A stretch of 6,021 nucleotides of DNA from Synergistes sp. (GCA_016288355.1 JAEEYY010000193.1:1-6021); one strand, 5' to 3'. Counted from the first letter of the stretch, positions 1 to 6,021 are shown. The notes: generated by a model not told the origin, from the letters alone. Numbers and translations are program-made.

Positions 1-36
1 AAGAGGCTGCCCTATATAGATGAGGCAGCCTCTTTT
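1..36 (+). terminator. Rho-independent terminator of an upstream + strand gene
   Basis: A perfect 11-bp inverted repeat (AAGAGGCTGCC at 1-11, GGCAGCCTCTT at 24-34) encloses a 12-nt loop and ends in a TCTTTT run at 31-36. On the + strand this is a GC-rich stem followed by a U-tract, the classic intrinsic terminator. The A-rich foot at 1-2 could make it partly bidirectional, but the bases to its left are outside the window. No gene lies to its left here, so it most likely ends a unit that begins before the window. Confidence 0.85.
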
Positions 37-381
37 GATCAATACGAGCGGATGGAGATTAATATTATTTACGTATTACGCAGCCCCCGGTACCCGTTTC
101 TCATCATCAAGCGCTTTCCGCTCACGCTCTCAAGTAGAATGTGAACCATATCCGTTTTCCAATCCAACAACCTACACTTCTGTGAGTGGCAAGAAGATGT
201 ATCCACTACCATGCAATCTGCGATATTCACGGACAGCGATGGGTAATAACGGCTATAAGCCCCTGGTAACGACTGTGAATTTACACAATGGTAAAGCTCT
301 TGTTCCTGTACGCTCATAACGCCGTATTTTAAAGTGTAACTCTCATCGAATTGGAGCAACAAACTGGAAATGGCCTCTGTA
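37..381. other. Gene-free interval with no supported feature
   Basis: About 345 bases lie between the terminator and the promoter of the C69 gene. Open frames exist on both strands (about 99 codons on + from 20, about 97 codons on - ending at 69), but neither has a usable ribosome binding site, a recognisable domain or a protein-like composition. The + frame even begins inside the terminator hairpin. No tRNA, riboswitch or repeat pattern is apparent. A decayed gene on the minus strand is possible but weakly supported. Confidence 0.6.
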
Positions 382-410
382 TTGACATAGTTCTGGAGAA
401 GGAATATTGT
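382..410 (+). promoter_or_regulatory. Sigma70-type promoter for the C69 dipeptidase gene
   Basis: A perfect -35 hexamer TTGACA (382-387) is separated by exactly 17 bp from a -10-like TATTGT (405-410, 4 of 6 consensus bases). Transcription would begin near 416-418, giving a leader of about 45 nt before the ATG at 462. It has the right orientation and distance for the only + strand gene here, and no other comparable pair was seen in the upstream interval. Its activity is inferred from consensus match only. Confidence 0.7.
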
Positions 411-416
411 AGTTTA

Positions 417-431
417 CTATGCACTTCATAG
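417..431 (+). promoter_or_regulatory. Small inverted repeat at the predicted transcription start
   Basis: CTATG (417-421) and CATAG (427-431) form a perfect 5-bp inverted repeat around CACTT, exactly where transcription from the 382-410 promoter should begin. It could be an operator half-site pair or a weak 5' leader hairpin. It is AT-rich and short, so chance is a real alternative. Confidence 0.25.
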
Positions 432-461
432 GAGTTTCTATACCTAAAACGAAAAGAGTGA

Positions 462-2222
462 ATGTCTATGTTTATCTTTGTATTTTCTTTCCTGATGCTC
501 CTTATGTTCGTACGAGGCGCTCTTGCCTGTACAACGGTAATACTTGGCAAAAACGCTTCTGCCACTGGGCATGTTGTCGTCGGACACAACGAAGACGATG
601 CTGACCATATTGTCAACCGCCATGGGTATGTTCCTCCGTCTGCCCATGCCTGTGATGAGGTTCTTTCTGCTGAAACAGGATGCGCTTGTATCCCGCAGGT
701 TCCACAAACACATGGTTTTTATTGGAGCGAAGTGAAACGTGCTTCAGGAGGACTCTCGAATGCCGACTCGTTTTACAACGACGCCGGTGTCCTGATCGTC
801 AGCGATAGCTGCGGCCAATCTAAAATGGATATGGATGATCCTGCACTGCTGAGTGAGGGCGGAATTGGCTATAATCTGCGGCGGATCATGGCAGAACGCG
901 CGAAGTCAGCTCGTGAAGCAATCGAAATTGCGGCCGACATGCTGTCTCGTTACGGCTACACCGGATCCGGGCGTGCTTACGTCGCTGCAGATGCTGATGA
1001 AGCCTGGGTGCTTCAGGCTTCACGAGGTAAACATTATGTTGCACGTCGCGTGGGCGACAACGAAGCAGTTTTTATTCCCAACTGGTTCACTGTGCATGAT
1101 ATAGACGACAGTATATGCATAATTTCACCCGGATTAATCGAATACGCCCGGGAAAAAGGCTGGTATGACCCCAAAGATGGTCCGTTTGATTTTTCCCGTG
1201 TCTGGCAGTCTGAAAAAACATGGATGGGACCTGGCAACCGATTCCGTAGCGCCGCTGGATACTCCCTTCTGACACGAAGCTCCCTTTCGCGAGAGGATTC
1301 ATATCCTTTTGCAATTGTTCCCCGCGAGCCTATTCCCGTTGATGTGATTAAGGAGGTTCTCCGCAGTCATTTCGAAGGTACTGTGATGGATCCTGAGTGG
1401 ATGAGGTCATCAAGTACCGGTGGTTCGCCTCATAACACTGAGCTCCGTCGTATCTGCACAGGGACAACGGTGGAATCCATCGTAGCAGTGTTCAGCTCAC
1501 GAGACCGACCTGACCTCACGACACTATGGACGTGCTTTGGCCGACCTTGCGAACTGCCTTATCTTCCATTACACCCGTTTTATAGAATTCCCCGTCAATT
1601 TGATTCGATGGGCGACCAGTCGCTTTACCTGCTGAACTCACATATTCAGCCTGAAAAGAATCTTTCGGGACGTCAGGACAATATCTGGCAGGAATTCCGC
1701 GACTATCAAAATCTGTTTGAACTATTCTATGAAGAACTACATACAACACATGAAAGAGCTTTGTTGTGCTTAGAACAGGTTCTCGCGTCTCATGAAGAAA
1801 TCAATATTACACGCGCTTTCGATAGTGCAGCAGATTCAGCCAGTATTCTGTATGAAGCCGATGAAAAAACAGCCGCGCTTGCTGTTTCACGCCTGCGCGG
1901 CTGGACGAAGGAGCTTGCCAAGTTGGAGATGAAAGTTACTGCACAGATGAGCGAAGCAGAACTGATTCTGACGTTCTCTCTCGATGCAGGAAGAATCCCT
2001 CAGGAAGCAATATTATGCCTCTCCTGGGAAAACGCAAATGCACGGACGGAAGGAATACACGCGATTACCGACAGCCTACACACTTGCAACGACAAATGGA
2101 CAGTCCGTTTTCCCATGATCGCTGTCAGCAAAGTTGGATCCGGTGGAACTTTTGACTTTTACCTTGGTGGACGAGATCAGAATGGGAAATGTTTTGGCGG
2201 ACATTTTAGTCTGGTACTGTAA
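462..2222 (+). CDS. Exported C69-family dipeptidase (Ntn-hydrolase fold)
   Basis: Predicted peptidase family C69 enzyme, which cleaves dipeptides or short peptides using an N-terminal cysteine. Residues 1-22 form a hydrophobic signal peptide ending Ala-Leu-Ala. Cys23 follows at once and begins the family block CTTVILGKNAS, so signal peptidase cleavage would itself expose the nucleophile. Other family features are GHNEDD (41-46), a GV..VSDSC segment near 109-117, PNWFT (206-210), LRSHFEGT (300-307) and RRICTGTT (329-336). The last 90 or so residues look beta-rich and extend beyond the short lactobacillal members. An in-frame TGA at 459-461 rules out a start further upstream. ATG 462 is given, but ATG 468 suits the AAGAG at 454-458 better (9-nt rather than 3-nt spacer). 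The signal has no basic residue before its hydrophobic core and has Arg18 near its end, which is unusual. The gene has its own promoter and converges on the M55 gene. Family is secure; substrate is not known. Confidence 0.93.
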   Translation: MSMFIFVFSFLMLLMFVRGALACTTVILGKNASATGHVVVGHNEDDADHIVNRHGYVPPSAHACDEVLSAETGCACIPQVPQTHGFYWSEVKRASGGLSNADSFYNDAGVLIVSDSCGQSKMDMDDPALLSEGGIGYNLRRIMAERAKSAREAIEIAADMLSRYGYTGSGRAYVAADADEAWVLQASRGKHYVARRVGDNEAVFIPNWFTVHDIDDSICIISPGLIEYAREKGWYDPKDGPFDFSRVWQSEKTWMGPGNRFRSAAGYSLLTRSSLSREDSYPFAIVPREPIPVDVIKEVLRSHFEGTVMDPEWMRSSSTGGSPHNTELRRICTGTTVESIVAVFSSRDRPDLTTLWTCFGRPCELPYLPLHPFYRIPRQFDSMGDQSLYLLNSHIQPEKNLSGRQDNIWQEFRDYQNLFELFYEELHTTHERALLCLEQVLASHEEINITRAFDSAADSASILYEADEKTAALAVSRLRGWTKELAKLEMKVTAQMSEAELILTFSLDAGRIPQEAILCLSWENANARTEGIHAITDSLHTCNDKWTVRFPMIAVSKVGSGGTFDFYLGGRDQNGKCFGGHFSLVL

Positions 2223-2227
2223 ATACT

Positions 2228-3061
2228 CTATCGATTACCCGTTCCTGCCAAACTAATGATCGCATTAGCCCACATGCGCATTTCAGCCATTCCCTTTCCG
2301 CAAATTCGTACAGTGCGCCCGCCAATCCGCTCAAGCACAGGGATCAGCATGGCCTCATCACACTGCGCTGTTGTATGGAACGTGATACGCAGGTCATACG
2401 AACCATCGCCGATATCATACTTTGGAGCTCGTCCTTCTTTCAGAAGATGGACTGCCCGACGAGCTTTCTCGCGGATCAGGGGATAGGAATCTTCAGGCGT
2501 CAGACACTCCGCAGCAAGTCGTCCATGAGCTGCCTTCACCCTGGCAAATTCAATCTGGTCCCCCAGCATCAAACGGACTTCCTGCTCAAGCGCATCATCG
2601 CCTTCGACAAAAGCAACTGGGAGCCCGAACTCAGCAGCAACTGCGGCGTTCACTCCCAACTCACCCACTTCTCTGCCATTCAGTGAAATCGAGAAGACCG
2701 TGGCTCCTGAGATTGTATGATCGAGCACAGCTTTAGCCGAACCTGCCATCGCATGATAACCAACGAAAAAGACACCGTCTGATCCTTCGCATCCCTCAAT
2801 CATGCCAAGTGCTTTGGAGTGTCCGCTGAGCAGGGTCACTTTTGTACCGAAACCGTTTATATCAAGGTTGATCATGCGTCCGTGGGCATCATTGACGAAC
2901 ACTTCATCCGCACCGCCGGCCAGAGCTCCTTCGACAGCAGCCCGGACGTCGTGCAGCTGCATCTTACAGCCAAATGAGTATTCAGGACGACTATTCATCG
3001 TCTGCCAAACATCTGTTATGCCAGTTGCGCCTTCCATGTCAGCACTGATGTAAATTTTCAT
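2228..3061 (-). CDS. dppA: M55 family zinc D-aminopeptidase (Bacillus DppA type)
   Basis: Predicted cytosolic metallo-aminopeptidase that removes N-terminal D-amino acids (D-Ala in the Bacillus subtilis enzyme) from short peptides. Counted from the ATG at 3061 the protein is 277 residues, close to the 274 of B. subtilis DppA. The metal ligands fall at or next to the known positions: Asp8 and Glu10 in SADMEG, His60 in NDAHG, His103 in GYHAMAG, the conserved His115 in LDHT, and Glu134 in REVGE. There is no signal peptide. An ATG two codons upstream (3067) is also possible. The start at 3061 is preferred because it gives the usual family N-terminus and a 10-nt spacer from the AGGAG, against 4 nt for 3067. 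It is the last gene of the minus-strand cluster, after the binding protein and a hairpin. Note that dppA here means the Bacillus peptidase, not the E. coli binding protein of the same name. Confidence 0.93.
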   Translation of the reverse strand: MKIYISADMEGATGITDVWQTMNSRPEYSFGCKMQLHDVRAAVEGALAGGADEVFVNDAHGRMINLDINGFGTKVTLLSGHSKALGMIEGCEGSDGVFFVGYHAMAGSAKAVLDHTISGATVFSISLNGREVGELGVNAAVAAEFGLPVAFVEGDDALEQEVRLMLGDQIEFARVKAAHGRLAAECLTPEDSYPLIREKARRAVHLLKEGRAPKYDIGDGSYDLRITFHTTAQCDEAMLIPVLERIGGRTVRICGKGMAEMRMWANAIISLAGTGNR

Positions 3062-3070
3062 GAGCATCTT

Positions 3071-3077
3071 TCTCCTT
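3071..3077 (-). promoter_or_regulatory. Ribosome binding site of the M55 gene
   Basis: On the minus strand this reads AAGGAGA, a near-perfect Shine-Dalgarno sequence. It stands 10 nt from ATG 3061 and 4 nt from ATG 3067, so it can serve either start. Together with family alignment it favours 3061. Confidence 0.75.
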
Positions 3078-3095
3078 ACAATTCATTCAGCCAGA

Positions 3096-3108
3096 TGAAA
3101 CGTTTTCA
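3096..3108 (-). promoter_or_regulatory. Possible LacI-family-like operator before the M55 gene
   Basis: The minus strand reads TGAAAACGTTTCA. Its core AAACGTTT is a perfect 8-bp palindrome with the central CG typical of LacI-family operators, including catabolite-responsive elements. It lies about 30 nt upstream of the M55 start, between the intergenic hairpin and the ribosome binding site, so a bound protein could affect a local promoter or read-through. No regulator gene is in the window, and one palindrome of this size could be chance. Confidence 0.25.
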
Positions 3109-3110
3109 CA

Positions 3111-3151
3111 AATCAGGCCGACTGCTCTAATGAGCCTTCGGCCTGATTTTT
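3111..3151 (-). terminator. Intergenic hairpin between the binding-protein and M55 genes
   Basis: An 11-bp perfect stem pairs 3111-3121 with 3138-3148. An inner 4-bp stem pairs GCTC (3124-3127) with GAGC (3132-3135) around TAAT. It begins 8 bases past the binding-protein stop codon. The long T-run (3147-3151) is on the + strand side. In the direction of the minus-strand genes the tail is only ATTTGTG, a weak U-tract. It therefore probably acts as a leaky terminator or a 3' mRNA-stabilising hairpin that lowers M55 expression relative to the binding protein. A strong + strand terminator would face transcription entering from the C69 gene. Confidence 0.7.
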
Positions 3152-3156
3152 ATCTG

Positions 3157-4728
3157 TTATTCGATCTCAGTCAGGTGGTCAACACAAATAAAGTTCAACG
3201 GAAGAATATTGAGATTCTTGACTTCCTTGCGTACCGCAAAGAGGTTCTTGCCGCAATAGATCGGGATACGCGGGAAATCAATCATCAGCTGCGCTTCGAC
3301 CTTATCATAAGCTGCCTGACGAAGCTTGGAATCAGATTCACGCATACCGACAGCAATATTCTCGTCAACGATGTCGTTCTTGTAAAACGCGCGGTTTGCC
3401 CCGACGGGCGCCCACATCGCAGAGGAGAAAAGCGGACGGTATACCCAGTCGGCATCACCAGTCGAGGGACTCCAACCGACCATGAAGAGCTGAGACTTAT
3501 TCTGGTCAATGGGCTTAGCTACCGATGACATGAAGGCAGCCCAGTCCATCTGCACAATCTTCAGCTCCATGCCAACGGCCTTGGCGAATCCAAGGTATGC
3601 TTCGGGCAGAATGCCATTGGCACTGGAAGTCCAAAGCTCAAGGCTGAGGCGCTCTCCCGCCGCATTCGTGCGGATGCCGTCCGCGCCGACATTCGTCCAG
3701 CCAGCCTCTTCAAGGAGCTTCTTAGACTGCTCAGGATCATAAGGAATCACATAATCCTGGCCGCCAGAACAGTTCACGGAAGGTGAAGCATTCCAGTATG
3801 CAGGCACTGCAAAACCACCAAGAATCTTTTCACAGATGCTGACGCGATCGATTGCATAAGCAAGGGCACGGCGTACACGGGCATCCTTAAGGATGGGGTG
3901 TGTCGTGTTGGGGATAATCGCTGCTACAGACACGTTGGCGAAGATTCGCATGTCGATGTCAGGATTTTGTGTCAGTCGTTCAACATCGGCGTTATTGACG
4001 GACTGAGCAACTTGCGCCTCACCTGTCTCGACCATCATTGCACGACTTGCAGCCTCGGGCACAAATTTATAAACAACATTCTTCAGTTTAGGAGCACCCT
4101 GCCAATAATCTTTGTTGGCTTCGAGACGCACAAAGTCGCCGGCTTCCCATTCAGCAAATTTGAACGGACCGGTACCAGAGGGGTTGCGCTTCATCTTGGC
4201 AGCCTTAACAGGGTCGGCCGCGTAAGTCGGGTCGATTATAAGTCCTGCCGTGTGGGCAAGGTTATTCAGGAACGGCCCAAAGGGCTGCTTCATATCAAAT
4301 GCCACTGTAAATTCATCAATGACACGTACTTCCTTGATCGCAGGGCGGAAGAAAGAGGACCTCTTGAACTTGCCGCCAAGCAGGCGATCGAAGCTGAGCT
4401 TCACAGCTTCAGCGTTGAACGGCGCTCCACTGTGGAACTTGACGCCCTTGCGCAGTTTGAAAGTCCAGGTCATGCCGTCTTCCGAGACCTCCCAGCTCTC
4501 AGCCAGCTTGGGTACCACGCTCAATTCAGGGCTGAAATCAACGAGCCCTTCATAGATCTTGCGGTTCATGTCTTCGGACGGTGTATCAGTAATGTCCTGT
4601 GGGTCGAGTGAAATGATCTCAGCGCTCTTGACGACAACGATTGTATCCTTGTCGACGGCAAGCGCTGCTCCTGAGACCATCAGCACAACAGCTAACAACA
4701 CACACAATGTGGTACGGTAAATTTTCAT
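3157..4728 (-). CDS. ABC transporter peptide-binding protein, SBP family 5
   Basis: Periplasmic receptor of a dipeptide/oligopeptide (or glutathione-like) ABC importer; it captures ligand and delivers it to the permeases. The protein has 523 residues, a normal length. Residues 1-24 are a signal peptide with basic Lys2 and Arg5, a hydrophobic core, and an Ala-Leu-Ala cleavage site. No cysteine follows the site, so it is not a lipoprotein, which points to a diderm host. The family 5 signature region is at about 72-115 (PKLAESWEVSEDG, then WTFKLRKGVKFHSG and FNAEAVKLSFDRL). A second typical block, ARVRRALAYAIDR, occurs mid-protein. Ligand type cannot be read from sequence; the neighbouring ATPases and peptidases argue for peptides. 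It follows the DppF-type gene by 57 bp in the same direction and has a strong ribosome binding site, consistent with the high expression usual for binding proteins. Confidence 0.95.
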   Translation of the reverse strand: MKIYRTTLCVLLAVVLMVSGAALAVDKDTIVVVKSAEIISLDPQDITDTPSEDMNRKIYEGLVDFSPELSVVPKLAESWEVSEDGMTWTFKLRKGVKFHSGAPFNAEAVKLSFDRLLGGKFKRSSFFRPAIKEVRVIDEFTVAFDMKQPFGPFLNNLAHTAGLIIDPTYAADPVKAAKMKRNPSGTGPFKFAEWEAGDFVRLEANKDYWQGAPKLKNVVYKFVPEAASRAMMVETGEAQVAQSVNNADVERLTQNPDIDMRIFANVSVAAIIPNTTHPILKDARVRRALAYAIDRVSICEKILGGFAVPAYWNASPSVNCSGGQDYVIPYDPEQSKKLLEEAGWTNVGADGIRTNAAGERLSLELWTSSANGILPEAYLGFAKAVGMELKIVQMDWAAFMSSVAKPIDQNKSQLFMVGWSPSTGDADWVYRPLFSSAMWAPVGANRAFYKNDIVDENIAVGMRESDSKLRQAAYDKVEAQLMIDFPRIPIYCGKNLFAVRKEVKNLNILPLNFICVDHLTEIE

Positions 4729-4732
4729 GCGA

Positions 4733-4740
4733 TTCCCTCC
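4733..4740 (-). promoter_or_regulatory. Strong ribosome binding site of the binding-protein gene
   Basis: The minus strand reads GGAGGGAA, 4 nt before the ATG at 4728, within a longer purine run (AGGGAGGGAA). This fixes the start and suggests efficient translation. Confidence 0.85.
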
Positions 4741-4759
4741 CTAAAAATAGTTGCTCAAA

Positions 4760-4774
4760 CTGCCAAGAAGGCAG
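4760..4774 (-). other. Small hairpin between DppF-type and binding-protein genes
   Basis: CTGCC (minus strand 4774-4770) and GGCAG (4764-4760) form a 5-bp stem around TTCTT, in the 57-bp gap before the binding-protein gene. No U-run follows, so it is not a terminator. It could be an mRNA-processing or stability element, or chance. Confidence 0.25.
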
Positions 4775-4785
4775 AATTAGCCAAA

Positions 4786-5760
4786 TCAAGCACGTGCCTT
4801 ACAACAAGCGATCCAGTGCCCGGCACGAATCTCCCGCCATTCTGGTCGTACACTTCGACAATCGTCGTCAGCCAGAGGACAACGGGTATTGAAGCGGCAA
4901 CCGGTAGGTGGATTGATCGGACTTGGAATGTCGCCTTTGATAATCTTATCAGAAATGTCTTCACCGGTGACGAATGGTTTCGGTATACTCCGCAATAAAG
5001 CTTGAGTGTAAGGGTGCAAAGGCGATGCAAAGAGTTCTTCCCGCGAACAGTATTCCATAAGATTGCCAAGGTACATGACAGCAACACTGTGGCTGATGTG
5101 TCGGATCACAGACAAGTTGTGACTGATGAACAGATACGACAGGTTACGAGAATTCTGGATTTCTTTAAAAAGATTGAGGATCTGTGCCTGCACCGAAACA
5201 TCAAGAGCTGAAGTAGGTTCATCCAACACAAGGAACTCCGGGTCCGAAATCAACGCCCGGGCAATAGCGATACGTTGCCGCTGTCCACCTGAAAACTCAT
5301 GTGGGTAACGAGTCATATGTTCACGCTTCAGCCCGACTTCCTCCAGGCTATGCAAAACACGTTCCTGTACTTGTTCACGTTTCAGCGATGGGTTTTGGAC
5401 ACGCAGGACACGACCGATAATATCCCCGACAATCATGCGCGGATTCAAGGAAGCGAACGGATTTTGAAAAACCATCTGTGCTTTGCTGTGAAATGCACGT
5501 TCTTCTGCGCGAGAAAAGTTAAGGATAGTTTTACCGCGGTAGATGATATCGCCGGATGTTGGACGGAGCAGGCGCAGGATCATGTTGCCAACAGTCGATT
5601 TACCGCTCCCTGACTCTCCAACCAGTCCCAGAGTCTCTCCCTCAGGAATTGAAAACGAAATACCATCTACTGCCTTCACATGCCCGACAACAGAACGAAA
5701 AAGGATGCCCTTCTCAATCGGGAAATATTTCGTCAGATTCTTGACTTCAACAATATTCAT
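4786..5760 (-). CDS. dppF: Peptide ABC transporter ATPase, DppF/OppF type
   Basis: One of two ATPase subunits that power a dipeptide/oligopeptide importer on the cytoplasmic face of the membrane. All nucleotide-binding motifs are intact in 324 residues: Walker A GESGSGKST (48-56), Q-loop Gln99, signature FSGGQRQR (156-163), Walker B FLVLDE (176-181) with catalytic Glu181, D-loop SALD (184-187) and switch His214. The C-terminal oligopeptide-transporter region has SPLHPYTQALL (246-256) and cysteines 288, 294, 301 and 319/320. In structurally studied Opp/Dpp ATPases a comparable cysteine set binds an iron-sulphur cluster. The long segment before Walker A (KYFPIEKG at 11-18) is typical of the F rather than the D subunit. 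GAGGT at 5769-5773 is 8 nt upstream of the ATG. The first 14 bp overlap the end of the D-type gene, indicating translational coupling. Opp versus Dpp specificity cannot be separated by sequence alone, so the symbol is provisional. Confidence 0.95.
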   Translation of the reverse strand: MNIVEVKNLTKYFPIEKGILFRSVVGHVKAVDGISFSIPEGETLGLVGESGSGKSTVGNMILRLLRPTSGDIIYRGKTILNFSRAEERAFHSKAQMVFQNPFASLNPRMIVGDIIGRVLRVQNPSLKREQVQERVLHSLEEVGLKREHMTRYPHEFSGGQRQRIAIARALISDPEFLVLDEPTSALDVSVQAQILNLFKEIQNSRNLSYLFISHNLSVIRHISHSVAVMYLGNLMEYCSREELFASPLHPYTQALLRSIPKPFVTGEDISDKIIKGDIPSPINPPTGCRFNTRCPLADDDCRSVRPEWREIRAGHWIACCKARA

Positions 5761-6021
5761 AGCAAGCTACCTCATGACCTTCCCCCGCATTAACCCGTGC
5801 AGGCCGTGCAGTCGCACAACGTGCTGACGCATGAGGACAACGTGGCCTGAACTTGCAGCCAGGCGGCAGATGCAGAAGATTCGGCAGAGAGCCAGGAATC
5901 ACTTCAAGGCTACCCTGATCACAGTCAAGTCTAGGGATTGCTCCTAGCAGTCCGCGGGTATATGGATGAAGAGGTGATTCGAAAATATCCTTCACTGAAC
6001 CATACTCTACGATACTCCCCG
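5747..6021 (-). CDS. dppD: Peptide ABC transporter ATPase, DppD/OppD type, C-terminal part
   Basis: Only the last 91 codons are in the window. The frame stays open to the right edge, so the gene continues beyond it; the GTG at 5995 is an internal valine, not a start. The visible part begins in the conserved C-terminal region with GSIVEYGSVKDIFESPLHPYT, interrupted by no stop, and continues to the cysteine motif PPGCKFRPRCPHASARC and a final GHEVACYEYC. This is the oligopeptide/dipeptide transporter C-terminal domain that follows the ATPase core; the nucleotide-binding motifs lie outside the window. The DppD/OppD assignment rests on position, because D genes usually precede F genes, and on the SPLHPYT plus cysteine arrangement. 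The stop overlaps the start of the F-type gene by 14 bp. The symbol is provisional. Confidence 0.88.
   Translation of the reverse strand, partial: GSIVEYGSVKDIFESPLHPYTRGLLGAIPRLDCDQGSLEVIPGSLPNLLHLPPGCKFRPRCPHASARCATARPARVNAGEGHEVACYEYC

Noticed and set aside
35..65. TTGATC and TAATAT as a promoter just after the terminator
   Set aside because: Both boxes are weak, the spacer is 19 bp, and no gene follows for about 400 bases.
20..319. 99-codon open frame on the + strand
   Set aside because: It starts inside the terminator loop, lacks a ribosome binding site and has no protein-like or family-like pattern.
419..604. 61-codon open frame overlapping the C69 start, considered as a leader peptide or leaderless gene
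   Set aside because: The ATG is at the predicted transcription start with no ribosome site, and most of the frame is a shadow of the C69 gene; only its KTKR segment was kept as a finding.
2253..2268. Perfect 6-bp stem CTAATG/CATTAG just past the C69 stop codon, considered as its terminator
   Set aside because: It is AT-rich, lies inside the M55 coding region and is followed by CCCACATG with no T-run on the + strand.
3130..3528. 132-codon open frame on the + strand
   Set aside because: It begins within the intergenic hairpin and runs antisense to the binding-protein C-terminus; no family features seen.
3898..4611. 237-codon open frame on the + strand
   Set aside because: It lies wholly opposite the binding-protein gene, has no ribosome site or recognisable domain, and its sequence has the composition of an antisense shadow.

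Overview
This 6 kb window is a peptide-uptake and peptide-degradation locus. All four complete genes, and one gene cut by the right edge, belong to well-known families. The substrate-binding protein and the C69 peptidase both carry cleavable signal peptides. The binding protein has no lipobox cysteine, which fits a freely diffusing periplasmic protein in a two-membrane (diderm) bacterium. GC content looks moderate. A secreted C69 dipeptidase beside a dipeptide-type ABC transporter and an M55 D-aminopeptidase would suit an anaerobic amino-acid or peptide fermenter. Synergistota is my best guess, but it is inferred from gene content and general resemblance and is not proven.

Layout. Positions 1-36 are a rho-independent terminator closing an unseen + strand unit. 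Positions 37-381 hold no gene I can support. A strong sigma70-type promoter (382-410) then drives a + strand gene (462-2222) for an exported C69-family dipeptidase with an N-terminal nucleophile cysteine. That gene converges on a minus-strand cluster with only 5 bp between the stop codons. Read in the direction of transcription (right to left), the cluster is: the C-terminal end of a DppD/OppD-type ATPase (5747 to beyond 6021), a DppF/OppF-type ATPase (4786-5760, overlapping it by 14 bp), a family 5 peptide-binding protein (3157-4728), an intergenic hairpin (3111-3151), and an M55 zinc D-aminopeptidase of the Bacillus DppA type (2228-3061). The two permeases are expected upstream, beyond the window's right edge.

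How they may work together (inference). The C69 enzyme would trim peptides outside the inner membrane, the binding protein and ABC transporter would import the short products, and the cytosolic M55 enzyme would hydrolyse those with an N-terminal D-residue. Peptides from peptidoglycan turnover are a plausible source. The set resembles the Bacillus dpp operon in content, but the D-aminopeptidase gene is last rather than first.

I found no mobile element, CRISPR array, RNA gene or unknown protein family. The points worth a second look are small: the odd 5' end of the C69 gene, the intergenic hairpin and palindrome before the M55 gene, and the terminator-free convergent junction.
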